In this document: piece by piece, positions 1-6,833 of the stretch
Layout of the letters: every line of letters begins with the position of its first letter
Numbering within the stretch: position 1 is the stretch's first letter
NCBI GenBank assembly: GCA_937908115.1
Contig: CALEQZ010000063.1
Coordinates: 1-46,970 of the forward strand
Direction of reading: 5' to 3'
DNA length: 46,970 bases
DNA from: an uncultured Alcaligenaceae bacterium
GTDB lineage: Bacteria > Pseudomonadota > Gammaproteobacteria > Burkholderiales > Burkholderiaceae_B
The notes under the pieces: generated by a model
What the model saw: the letters and a program-made list of their open reading frames with translations, nothing else
What the model was told of the DNA's origin: nothing
The model's database searches: none
Translations under genes and position numbers: made by a program

Positions 1-12
1 GGCTTTTATCCC

Positions 13-46
13 ACAAACCCCGCAGCGATAACGCTGCGGGGTTTGT
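13..46. terminator. Strong bidirectional hairpin terminator
   Basis: A perfect 15-bp stem (13-27 with 32-46) closes on the four-base loop ATAA. One arm starts ACAAA and the other ends TTTGT, so the hairpin has an A-rich start and a T-rich end and could stop transcription from either side. More T follows at 48-51. It most likely ends a gene lying to the left of the window. Confidence 0.85.
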
Positions 47-50
47 CTTT

Positions 51-333
51 TGCGCAACGCAAAAGGCCGCCTCTGCTCCCCCCAACCACCACTGCTCCCG
101 CCACGCGCAACCGTCACGCAGCGTCTGCCGCCAGACGCCAACCCAACGCCACGCCCACACCACGCCGCCCGCTTGGCGCATCTGCCCGGATGCCATGATG
201 GCCACACTGCCGTCGCCAGGCGACACAGTAGGGGGACCATGCGGCGTACACGCCACATTCGCGCCGCAGCGCGCGGCGGACACGCCTGGTACGGTAAGAT
301 TGTGCTGTCCCTTAGCAAACGGAGCTGTGCATC
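51..333. other. Intergenic stretch, no convincing gene
   Basis: About 280 bases without a supported gene. The one open frame running through it (50-337) is arginine- and proline-rich, with no ribosome-binding site and no recognisable domain. The only structure I see is a small hairpin at 121-138 (7-bp stem, loop CCGC). The 3' end must hold the promoter of the membrane-protein gene at 334, but no clear -35/-10 pair stands out. Confidence 0.5.
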
Positions 334-690
334 ATGACCGACACTCTCACCCCGGGCGGCCCTAGCTTGCGTACCCTCTGTCACGTGGCATATGGCCTGT
401 TTGCCTTGGGGGTGATATCCGCCGGCTTCGTCGGCGTGGCCACGATTGCCGCGGTGGTGCTGATGTATGTCAAGCGATCCGACGCCGCCGGCACCCTTTA
501 CGCCAAGCACTTCGACTGGCTGCTGTCGACGTTCTGGTGGGCCTTGCTGTGGATGGCGCTGAGCGCCATCGCGACGCTCATTTTCATTGGCTGGCTGGGC
601 GTGCTGGCCACCACGATTTGGGTCGTGTATCGCATCATCCGCGGCTGGCTGGCGCTGGCCGAGGGCCGGGCGCCGGCCGGGCAGGAATAG
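334..690 (+). CDS. Small inner-membrane protein, DUF4870/COG3671-like
   Basis: This encodes a 118-residue protein that is almost all membrane segment. One hydrophobic stretch covers about residues 15-46, and a longer one at about 62-108 probably crosses twice, with a short loop containing KRSDAAGT between them. The C-terminal pattern YRIIRGWLALAEGR resembles the end of the DUF4870/COG3671 group of small membrane proteins, whose function is unknown. A GGAG at about 320 sits 10 bases before the ATG. It stands alone between two terminators, so it is probably monocistronic. The family call is from memory of the pattern; no function can be claimed. Confidence 0.7.
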   Translation: MTDTLTPGGPSLRTLCHVAYGLFALGVISAGFVGVATIAAVVLMYVKRSDAAGTLYAKHFDWLLSTFWWALLWMALSAIATLIFIGWLGVLATTIWVVYRIIRGWLALAEGRAPAGQE

Positions 691-718
691 CGCCTGCCTG
701 GCGGCAAGCCACCCATGC

Positions 719-746
719 AAACGCCGGCTCCAGGGCCGGCGTTTTT
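719..746 (+). terminator. Rho-independent terminator after the membrane-protein gene
   Basis: A 10-bp perfect stem (719-728 with 735-744) with loop TCCAGG is followed by further T. It lies 29 bases after the stop at 690. The left arm begins AAA, so it can also act on the convergent SWIB gene, whose stop is at 789. Confidence 0.85.
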
Positions 747-788
747 CGTATTCGGCGCGCCGGCACCCAGGCAGCCGGCCGAAGCGGG

Positions 789-1061
789 TTACTTCAGGTG
801 GGCATTGACGAGCTTGGTGAGCTCGAACATCGACACCTGGTCCTTACCGAAGAGGGGACGCAGCTTGTCGTCGGCGTTGATGTTGCGGCGGTTCTTGGCG
901 TCCTGCAGGTTGTTCTTCTTGATGTATTCCCAAATCTTCTTGGTGACTTCGGTGCGCGGTACGGCCTGCGGGCCAATGACGGCGGCCAGTTCGGCGCTGG
1001 GGGTCAGCGGCTTCATGAAAGCGGCGTTCGGTTTGCGCGCGGTCTTGGCGGATGTGGCCAT
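789..1061 (-). CDS. Stand-alone SWIB/MDM2-domain protein
   Basis: The protein has 90 residues. After a basic, alanine-rich tail of about 18 residues (MATSAKTARKPNAAFMKPL) the rest is one SWIB/MDM2 fold, shown by PRTEVTKKIWEYIKKNNLQD, then NRRNINADDKLRPLFGKD and a final helix VSMFELTKLVNAHLK. The domain is best known from eukaryotic SWI/SNF complexes (BAF60b) and MDM2, but single-domain copies occur in some bacteria, notably chlamydiae and betaproteobacteria. The bacterial role is not settled; a nucleoid or DNA-topology role has been proposed. A good AAGGAG lies 4-6 bases before the ATG. It has its own promoter and is convergent with the membrane-protein gene. Confidence 0.9.
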   Translation of the reverse strand: MATSAKTARKPNAAFMKPLTPSAELAAVIGPQAVPRTEVTKKIWEYIKKNNLQDAKNRRNINADDKLRPLFGKDQVSMFELTKLVNAHLK

Positions 1062-1107
1062 ACGGCTCTCCTTCTAGAAGTTTGTCCGAAAAATGTCCTG
1101 CGGGCGC

Positions 1108-1136
1108 AGCATAACTTGTCTAAGGGCCAAATACAA
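1108..1136 (-). promoter_or_regulatory. Sigma70-type promoter of the SWIB gene
   Basis: Read on the minus strand, a -35 TTGTAT (1131-1136) and a -10 TATGCT (1108-1113) are separated by exactly 17 bases. Transcription would start near 1101 and give a leader of about 40 bases before the start at 1061. Based on consensus match only. Confidence 0.55.
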
Positions 1137-1203
1137 AGGCATTTATCCTCTGTAGCAACTACAATTCCTTGGTGATTTTCCCAATTTTCCTGGCCTTTGG
1201 CAC

Positions 1204-2397
1204 ATGTATCCCCGATCTGCGCTGGAGTCGATCCGGCTGTTTCACGATGAGTTGATTGCACTGCGGCGCGATCTGCATGCCCACCCGGAGTTGGGGTTCG
1301 AGGAGGTCCGCACTTCGGGCATCGTCGCCGGCAGCCTAGAGGCGCTGGGCATAGAAGTGCAGCGGGGCATAGGCAAGACGGGCGTAGTCGGGGTGATTCG
1401 CGGCAAGCGCTGCGACAGCGGCCGGATGATCGGCCTGCGCGCGGACATGGACGCGCTGCCCATGACCGAGGACAACACCTTCGAGCACCGCTCGACCAAG
1501 CCGGGCCTGATGCATGGCTGCGGGCATGACGGCCATACGGCCATCCTGCTGGGCGCGGCGCGTTACCTTGCGCAGACGCGCAATTTCAACGGCACGGTGG
1601 TCCTGATCTTCCAGCCAGCCGAAGAGGGACGCGGTGGCGCCAAGGCCATGATAGACGACGGGCTGTTCGACACCTATCCGTGCAATGCCGTTTATGCCTT
1701 GCACAACTGGCCGGCCTTGCCGGCTGGCACGATAGGCATCAATTCGGGCCCCATGATGGCCGCGGCCGACCGTTTCGAGATCGTCATCACTGGCCGGGGC
1801 GGCCATGGCGCCCACCCGTACCAGACCATTGATCCCGTCGTGGTCGCCGGGCATCTCATCACGGCGCTGCAAAGCATTGTCTCGCGCAACGTCAACCCGC
1901 TGGATTCCGCCGTCGTGTCGGTGGGCTCGGTGCAAGCCGGGCACCCCGGGGCGATGAGCGTGATTCCGCGCGAGGCGCGGCTGGTCGGCACCGTACGCAC
2001 GTTCCGGCGCTCCGTCCAGGAAATGGTCGAGGCGCGGATGCGCGAAATGGCCGCGTCGGTGGCGGCCGCCTTCGGTGCCTCGGCGCAGGTCGACTACCAA
2101 CGGATCTACCCCGCCACGCTGAACACGCCGCACGAAGCCGCCTTCGTGGCCGACGTCGCCACCGAACTGGTCGGCCGCGACAAGGTGGTGCGTGACCTGA
2201 CCCCGTCGATGGGGTCCGAGGATTTCGCCTTCATGCTGCAGGCGCGGCCTGGCGCGTATTTCCGCCTGGGCCAAGGCGGGGCCGAATCGGGCTGCACGCT
2301 CCACAATTCCAACTACGACTTCAACGACGCGGTGATTCCGCTGGGCAGCGCGCTGTTCTGCGCGCTGGCCGAGCGCAGCATGCCGCTTGCCGATTAA
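1204..2397 (+). CDS. M20-family amidohydrolase (hippurate hydrolase/N-acyl amino acid type)
   Basis: A 397-residue metallopeptidase-fold enzyme that removes an acyl group from an N-acyl amino acid or a similar amide in the cytoplasm. M20D hallmarks are present: LRADMDALP at about 78-86, the metal site MHGCGHDGHTA (Cys106, His108), PAEEGRGGAKAMI with Glu140/Glu141, HNWPALPAGT, and the dimerisation-domain signature GRGGHGAHP. Length and motif order fit hippurate hydrolase/IAA-amino acid hydrolase relatives. No clear ribosome-binding site precedes the ATG at 1204, so the start could be debated, but LHAHPELGFEE near residue 25 is where the family begins. A TACAAT at 1160-1165 could be the -10. 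Its 3' end runs into pyrC. The substrate is unknown. Confidence 0.9.
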   Translation: MYPRSALESIRLFHDELIALRRDLHAHPELGFEEVRTSGIVAGSLEALGIEVQRGIGKTGVVGVIRGKRCDSGRMIGLRADMDALPMTEDNTFEHRSTKPGLMHGCGHDGHTAILLGAARYLAQTRNFNGTVVLIFQPAEEGRGGAKAMIDDGLFDTYPCNAVYALHNWPALPAGTIGINSGPMMAAADRFEIVITGRGGHGAHPYQTIDPVVVAGHLITALQSIVSRNVNPLDSAVVSVGSVQAGHPGAMSVIPREARLVGTVRTFRRSVQEMVEARMREMAASVAAAFGASAQVDYQRIYPATLNTPHEAAFVADVATELVGRDKVVRDLTPSMGSEDFAFMLQARPGAYFRLGQGGAESGCTLHNSNYDFNDAVIPLGSALFCALAERSMPLAD

Positions 2398-2404
2398 TCC
2401 TTCC

Positions 2405-3469
2405 ATGACCCAAGCCGACACGCTGACCATCACCCGCCCCGACGATTGGCACCTGCACTTGCGCGACGGAGCCGCGCTCGAAGCAGTGGTGGGCGATTCG
2501 GCGCGGCAGTTCGCGCGCGCCATCATCATGCCCAACCTCAAGCCGCCGGTGACGACGACCGCACAGGCGCTGGCCTACCGCGAACGGATACTGGCGGCTC
2601 TGGCAAAGCGCGGCATTGCACGCGAGGCCTTTGTGCCGCTGATGACGCTGTACTTGACGGACAACACGGCGCCCGACGAAATCGCCAAGGCCAAGGATTC
2701 GGGCCATGTCTACGCAGTCAAGCTTTATCCGGCCGGGGCCACGACCAATTCCGACGCAGGGGTGACCGACCTGTTGGGGCGTTGCACGCAAGTCCTGGCA
2801 GCCATGGAGAAGCATGGCATGCCGCTGCTGGTGCATGGCGAGGTCACCGACCCGGCGGTCGACGTGTTCGACCGCGAGGCGGTGTTCATCGATCGCGTCA
2901 TGATCCCGTTGCGCCGCAGTTTCCCGGGCCTGAAAGTGGTGTTCGAGCATCTGACGACCAAAGAAGGCGTCGACTACGTCAGCCAGGCCGACGGGCCCAC
3001 GGCTGCGACCATCACCGCGCATCACCTGCTGTACAACCGCAATGCCCTGTTCCAGGGGGGCATGCGGCCGCATTGGTATTGCCTGCCCGTGCTCAAGCGG
3101 GAGGTCCACCGCCTTGCGCTGGTTGCTGCCGCCACCAGCGGCAGCCCCCGCTTTTTCCTGGGCACCGACAGCGCGCCGCACCCGCGCGGATTGAAGGAGC
3201 ATGCTTGCGGCTGCGCGGGGTGTTATACGGCCCTGCATGCGATGGAGCTCTACGCCACGGCGTTCGAGCGCGCAGGCAGGCTGGACAAGCTGGAAGCGTT
3301 TGCCAGCTTCAACGGGCCGGATTTCTACGGACTGCCCCGCAATGCCGGCAAGCTGGTGCTCGAGCGCAAGCCGCTGGCCATTCCTGAGGAGCAGCCTTAC
3401 GGCGACCAGGCGCTGGTGCCCTTGGCCGCGGGCGACACGTTGCCGTGGTCGGTGGCCGGCACGGCTTGA
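2405..3469 (+). CDS. pyrC: Dihydroorotase (class II)
   Basis: Dihydroorotase closes N-carbamoyl-L-aspartate to dihydroorotate, the third step of pyrimidine synthesis. The metal site is visible: His16 and His18 in DWHLHLRDG, the lysine that becomes carboxylated (Lys106 in AVKLYP), His in LVHGEV, His in FEHLTTKEGV, and the catalytic Asp in LGTDSAPHP. From the ATG at 2405 the protein has 354 residues, close to the 348 of E. coli PyrC, and DDWHLHLRDG falls at the usual place. An in-frame ATG at 2387 would add six residues and overlap the preceding gene; neither start has a strong ribosome-binding site. It is probably translated with the amidohydrolase gene upstream. Confidence 0.93.
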   Translation: MTQADTLTITRPDDWHLHLRDGAALEAVVGDSARQFARAIIMPNLKPPVTTTAQALAYRERILAALAKRGIAREAFVPLMTLYLTDNTAPDEIAKAKDSGHVYAVKLYPAGATTNSDAGVTDLLGRCTQVLAAMEKHGMPLLVHGEVTDPAVDVFDREAVFIDRVMIPLRRSFPGLKVVFEHLTTKEGVDYVSQADGPTAATITAHHLLYNRNALFQGGMRPHWYCLPVLKREVHRLALVAAATSGSPRFFLGTDSAPHPRGLKEHACGCAGCYTALHAMELYATAFERAGRLDKLEAFASFNGPDFYGLPRNAGKLVLERKPLAIPEEQPYGDQALVPLAAGDTLPWSVAGTA

Positions 3470-3522
3470 CGCAAGCTGCGCGCGCGACACCGTACCCGGC
3501 CGCTCGCGCCTGGCAGCTTGCG
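3470..3522. repeat. Long-range inverted repeat between convergent pyrC and uup
   Basis: A perfect 10-bp inverted repeat (CGCAAGCTGC at 3470-3479, GCAGCTTGCG at 3513-3522) has 33 bases between its arms. It fills almost all of the 62-base gap between the pyrC and uup stops. There is no T run, so it is at best a weak two-way terminator. Confidence 0.4.
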
Positions 3523-3531
3523 GCGGCGCGG

Positions 3532-5352
3532 TTAGCCCTGGTTGCGGGCCTCCAAGGCCTCCCAGCGCTCGAAGCGGCGGGCGAGCTCGGCCTCGAGCTC
3601 GGCAAGGCGCGCGTTGATGCGCGCGACTTCGTCGGGCGCATCGCGGTATAGGTTGGCATCGCCAAGCTTTGCCAGCAGCCCGGACTGTTCGGTTTCCAGG
3701 GCGGCGATCACATCGGGCAGCTCGGCCAGCTCGCGCTGCTCCCAGCTCGCCAGCCGGCCGGGTCGGTTGCGAGGTCGTTCGGCCTGGGCGGCTGCCTTGC
3801 GCGGCTTTTCTTCGCGTGCCTGCCGCGGCGTGGCGTCGTGCTTGGCCGGCTCGCGCGGGCGCTGTGCCAACCAATCCTCGTACCCGCCCGGATAGTCGCG
3901 CCAGCGGCCCGGGCCTTCGTTGGCGATGGTTTGCGTGACCACGTTGTCCAAAAAGGCGCGGTCGTGGCTGACCAGCAGCACCGTGCCCGGGTAGTCTTGC
4001 AACAGATCTTCCAGCAGCTCCAGCGTCTCGATGTCCAGGTCGTTGGTCGGTTCATCCAGCACCAGGACGTTGGCCGGCCGGGCAAATAAACGCGCCAGCA
4101 GCAGGCGCGCGCGCTCGCCGCCGGACAAACTGCCCACGGGCGAATGCGCACGGGCGGGCGGAAACAGGAAATCGCCCAGGTAGCTCATGACGTGCTTGCG
4201 GCGGCCGTCGATCTCTATCCATTCGCTACCCGGGCTGATGACGTCGACCAGCGTCGACGATTCGTCCAGGTTGGCCCGCATCTGGTCGAAGTACGCCACG
4301 GAAAGGTTGGTGCCCAGCCGCACGGTGCCTTCGTCCGGTTGCAGCTCGCCCAGGATGAGCTTGAGCATCGTCGTCTTGCCTGCGCCATTGGGGCCGATGA
4401 TGCCGATGCGGTCTCCCCGCATGATGACCGTGCTGTACCGGCTGACCACTGCCGTATCGCCAAAGGATTTGGACACCTCATTGAGTTCGGCTACCAGCCG
4501 GCCCGACTGCCTGCCTTGCGACAGCGCCATCGAAACGTTGCCTAGCCGCTCGCGCCGCTCGGCGCGCTGCGCGCGCAACTGTTCCAGTCGTCGCACACGG
4601 CCTTCGTTGCGCGTGCGGCGTGCTTCCACGCCTTTGCGTATCCATGCCTCTTCCTGGGCAAGTAGCTTGTCGAACCGCGCCTGCTCCAGCTCTTGCGCCT
4701 GCAGCCATTGCGCCTTGTGCGCCTGCCATTGGCTGAAATTGCCTGGAAAGCTGAGCAGCTTGCCGCGGTCGAGTTCGACGATGCGCGTGGCCACAGCGTC
4801 AAGGAAGCGCCTGTCGTGGGTAATGACGACGGCGCTGCCGGACCCATTGCGCAGCAGGTCCTCGAGCCAGGCGATGCCCTCGAAGTCCAGGTGATTGGTC
4901 GGCTCGTCCAGCAGCAGCAGGTCCGGCTCGTCGGCCAGGGCGCGCAGCAGTGCCGCGCGCTTGCGCATCCCGCCGGACATGCCTGCCACCGGCGTGTCGG
5001 CATCCATGCCCATCCGGTCGATGAGCGCGCGCACGCGGGCCGGGCGTTTCCAGTCCTCGCCGGACGGCTCGGCAGCGCCGAGCACGGCTTCGTACAGCGT
5101 GCGGGCTTCGCCCAGCTGCGGCTCCTGTTCCACTGTGGCGATCCGCAGCCCGCTGCGCCGGACGATTTCCCCGTCGTCGGGGTCGACCCGTCCGTCGATG
5201 AGCTTGAGCAGCGAAGACTTGCCGGCACCGTTGCGTCCGATCAGGCCGATGCGCTCGTTTTCATGCAGCGCCAAGTCTGCGCGGTCGAGCAGGGGGTGGT
5301 GGCCGTAGGCCAGCTGGATGCCGGCCAGGGTGACGAGGACGGGGGAAGCCAT
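3532..5352 (-). CDS. uup: ABC-F family ATPase Uup
   Basis: This 606-residue protein has two ATP-binding cassettes and no membrane segments, the ABC-F design; these proteins act on ribosomes, and Uup also affects transposon excision. The first Walker A is GRNGAGKS (residues 39-46), followed by the signature MSGGMRKR and LLLLDEPTNHLD. The second cassette has GPNGAGKTT, LSGGERARLLLARL and LVLDEPTNDLD. Between them lies the charged linker typical of ABC-F. After a basic, proline-rich stretch the last 70 or so residues form the Uup-type C-terminal coiled coil, rich in Glu, Ala and Leu. That coiled coil separates Uup from EttA and YheS. The gene is convergent with pyrC and divergent from rnpB. Confidence 0.9.
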   Translation of the reverse strand: MASPVLVTLAGIQLAYGHHPLLDRADLALHENERIGLIGRNGAGKSSLLKLIDGRVDPDDGEIVRRSGLRIATVEQEPQLGEARTLYEAVLGAAEPSGEDWKRPARVRALIDRMGMDADTPVAGMSGGMRKRAALLRALADEPDLLLLDEPTNHLDFEGIAWLEDLLRNGSGSAVVITHDRRFLDAVATRIVELDRGKLLSFPGNFSQWQAHKAQWLQAQELEQARFDKLLAQEEAWIRKGVEARRTRNEGRVRRLEQLRAQRAERRERLGNVSMALSQGRQSGRLVAELNEVSKSFGDTAVVSRYSTVIMRGDRIGIIGPNGAGKTTMLKLILGELQPDEGTVRLGTNLSVAYFDQMRANLDESSTLVDVISPGSEWIEIDGRRKHVMSYLGDFLFPPARAHSPVGSLSGGERARLLLARLFARPANVLVLDEPTNDLDIETLELLEDLLQDYPGTVLLVSHDRAFLDNVVTQTIANEGPGRWRDYPGGYEDWLAQRPREPAKHDATPRQAREEKPRKAAAQAERPRNRPGRLASWEQRELAELPDVIAALETEQSGLLAKLGDANLYRDAPDEVARINARLAELEAELARRFERWEALEARNQG

Positions 5353-5446
5353 GTAATGCGTGTTCCGGTCAAGCTGTGGTTGCCAGCCGTTATTGTCGCA
5401 GGCTGTGGCCGGTCGGGGGCGGCTGCGGGGTGCCGGCCGGCTGCCT

Positions 5447-5452
5447 TACAAT
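5447..5452 (+). promoter_or_regulatory. -10 element of the rnpB promoter
   Basis: TACAAT at 5447-5452 lies eight bases before the expected first base of RNase P RNA (about 5461). No convincing -35 is seen 17 bases upstream, where the sequence is GC-rich. Confidence 0.55.
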
Positions 5453-5460
5453 GGGCCCGC

Positions 5461-5879
5461 AGAGCAGATCGGGCAATCGCGGCGCGCCGCAAGGCGCGTC
5501 GAGGAAGGTCCGGACTCCACAGGGCACGATAGCGGCTAACGGCCGTCCGGCGATCCCTGCCGGCTGTTTGAGCCGGCGGGGCGAAGCCGAGGAATAGGGC
5601 CACAGAGACGAGTCTGCGGGAAGGGCATGCCTGCGCATGCACCGGCACGGCCATCTCCGTGCTGCACCGGCCGTCCGGCCGGCGGTCCCGCAGGGTGAAA
5701 CGCGGCAACCTCTATCGGGAGCAACACCAAATAGGCATGCGCCCGGCCTCGGCCGGAAAGGGTGGCCCGTCCGAGCATGCGGGTAGGTGGCTAGAGCGCG
5801 TCAGCAATGGCGCGCCCAGAGGAATGATTGCCGGCCGGGGCGACCCGGCTTACAGAATCCGGCCTATAGATCTGCTTTG
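5461..5879 (+). ncRNA. rnpB: RNase P RNA, bacterial type A
   Basis: This is the catalytic RNA of RNase P, which removes the 5' leader from tRNA precursors. The two ends pair: AGAGCAGATC at the 5' end with GATCTGCTTT near 5869-5878 (helix P1). Conserved core blocks are in order: GAGGAAGGTCCGGACTCC from 5501, GGCTAACGGCCG, the CCACAGAGACGAG block at about 5600, GGGTGAAACGCGGCAACCTC from 5694, CCAAATAGGCATGC near 5728, and the end block CCCAGAGGAATGATTG with GACCCGGCTTA. A long side arm closes with CTGCGGGA (5614-5621) on TCCCGCAG (5686-5693) and corresponds to the P12 region. At about 419 bases it is somewhat longer than the 377 of E. coli. Ends are placed to within a few bases. Confidence 0.95.
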
Positions 5880-5899
5880 CATGCCTGCCTTTGACACGT

Positions 5900-5915
5900 C
5901 GCGCCGGCCGGCGCG
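5900..5915 (+). terminator. Possible weak terminator after rnpB
   Basis: A 16-base perfect GC palindrome (CGCGCCGGCCGGCGCG) lies 20 bases after the end of rnpB and is followed by ATTTCCTG. The T run is poor, so it may only pause polymerase or mark where processing starts. Confidence 0.35.
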
Positions 5916-6326
5916 ATTTCCTGTCCCCTTCCTGCTCGTTCCCTCCTGGGCGCGTGAGTCGTGATGCGAGCGCCGTCGGTGCATTGCCCGCATTCACGTG
6001 GCTGGGCGATGGCGGCTGCCATGGCCGCTGCGCCCGCACGGCCGTGACACCTGGCGCAGCGGCCCGCGCCTGGCGCCTGCAGGTGGGTGCAGCGCAGGCC
6101 TGGGCGGCCACTTGCCTGCGGCAGCGCCGGGCACGCGGGCCGAAACCGGGGCTCGCATGCGCTTGCCCGCGCTTGGCGGTCGGGACGACCCGGCGGGACG
6201 GGTATTCTTGAAGAACGGCTTTTAGATTCGTTTCCAACGGCCTGATTTATCTAGAAAAAATTTTCTGGCCATTCCGCGGAAAACGCTCTAAGTCCTTGTT
6301 GTGATTGGAAAAATTACATTTTTTGC
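5916..6326. other. Gene-free region between rnpB and the mraZ promoter
   Basis: About 400 bases without a supported gene. The left half is GC-rich with no ribosome-binding site and no recognisable frame. From about 6225 the sequence turns AT-rich (for example the short palindrome AGAAAAAATTTTCT at about 6252-6265), as expected for upstream promoter DNA in front of a strong housekeeping promoter. No riboswitch or known RNA is recognised. Confidence 0.5.
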
Positions 6327-6355
6327 TTGACCCGGCCTGCGCGTTCCCTTAGAGT
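6327..6355 (+). promoter_or_regulatory. Main promoter of the dcw operon (PmraZ)
   Basis: TTGACC (6327-6332) and TAGAGT (6350-6355) are spaced by exactly 17 bases, giving a good sigma70-type promoter with an A/T-rich upstream region. The predicted start is near 6362, leaving a short leader before mraZ. It is the only strong promoter match I find ahead of the overlapping genes that follow. Confidence 0.75.
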
Positions 6356-6390
6356 GGGGAAAAGTAGGTTTTTGTGCAACTTTGTGGGGC
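6354..6390 (+). promoter_or_regulatory. MraZ operator: four boxes at 10-base period
   Basis: Starting at 6354, 6364, 6374 and 6384 the sequence reads GTGGGG, GTAGGT, GTGCAA, GTGGGG. This fits TGGGN boxes with 5-base spacers, the known MraZ recognition pattern, with the outer boxes perfect and the inner two degraded. The first box overlaps the -10 element and the last lies just before the GTG start of mraZ. Binding would block polymerase and possibly the ribosome-binding region, consistent with MraZ autorepression in other bacteria. Confidence 0.75.
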
Positions 6391-6396
6391 AAAAGG

Positions 6397-6825
6397 GTGT
6401 TTCAGGGCAGCAGTGCGCTCACGCTGGATGCCAAGGGACGGATCACGATTCCGGCCCGGCATCGTGACGCCCTGGCCGAGCAATGCGCCGGCAAACTGAC
6501 CCTGACGCGCCACCCGGATGGCTGCCTGCTCGTCTACCCGCGTCCGCAATGGGAGGCCAAGCGCGAACAGATCGCGGCCTTCCCCATGCAAGCCCGCGCC
6601 CTGCAGCGCCTGCTGCTGGGTAACGCGCAGGACGTCGAGCTGGATGCCGCCGGCCGCATCCTCGTCGCCCCGGAGTTGCGCGCCGCCGCGGGATTGACGC
6701 GAGACGTCATGCTGCTTGGCATGGGGACCCACTTCGAGCTGTGGGACAGCGCCGCGCTGGCGCGCCGCGAAGCCGATGACCTCGCCAAGGGCATGGCGGA
6801 CGTAATGAATCAGTTTTCGTTCTGA
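6397..6825 (+). CDS. mraZ: Transcriptional regulator MraZ
   Basis: MraZ is a ring-forming DNA-binding protein of the AbrB/SpoVT fold that represses the dcw operon from repeated TGGG boxes. The product has 142 residues with two similar halves: LDAKGRITIPARHRD near the N-terminus and LDAAGRILVAPELR in the middle, the usual MraZ double motif. I place the start at GTG 6397 because family members begin with M-F-x-G and it follows GGGGCAAAAG. The TTG at 6382 would add five atypical residues and lies within the last operator box. It is first in the operon, with 8 bases to rsmH. Confidence 0.92.
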   Translation: MFQGSSALTLDAKGRITIPARHRDALAEQCAGKLTLTRHPDGCLLVYPRPQWEAKREQIAAFPMQARALQRLLLGNAQDVELDAAGRILVAPELRAAAGLTRDVMLLGMGTHFELWDSAALARREADDLAKGMADVMNQFSF

Positions 6826-6833
6826 CGCCAACA

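Noticed and set aside
50..337. 95-codon open frame before the small membrane-protein gene
   Set aside because: Low-complexity Arg/Pro/His-rich product, no ribosome-binding site, and it ends by overlapping the real start at 334.
1336..2541. Long open frame of 401 codons opposite the M20 amidohydrolase and pyrC start
   Set aside because: It is rich in Arg, His and Ala with no domain pattern, and lies opposite a well-supported enzyme gene. Such frames are common in GC-rich DNA.
6382..6396. TTG at 6382 as the mraZ start
   Set aside because: It lies within the last MraZ box, has no ribosome-binding site and adds five residues not seen in the family. GTG 6397 gives the standard start.
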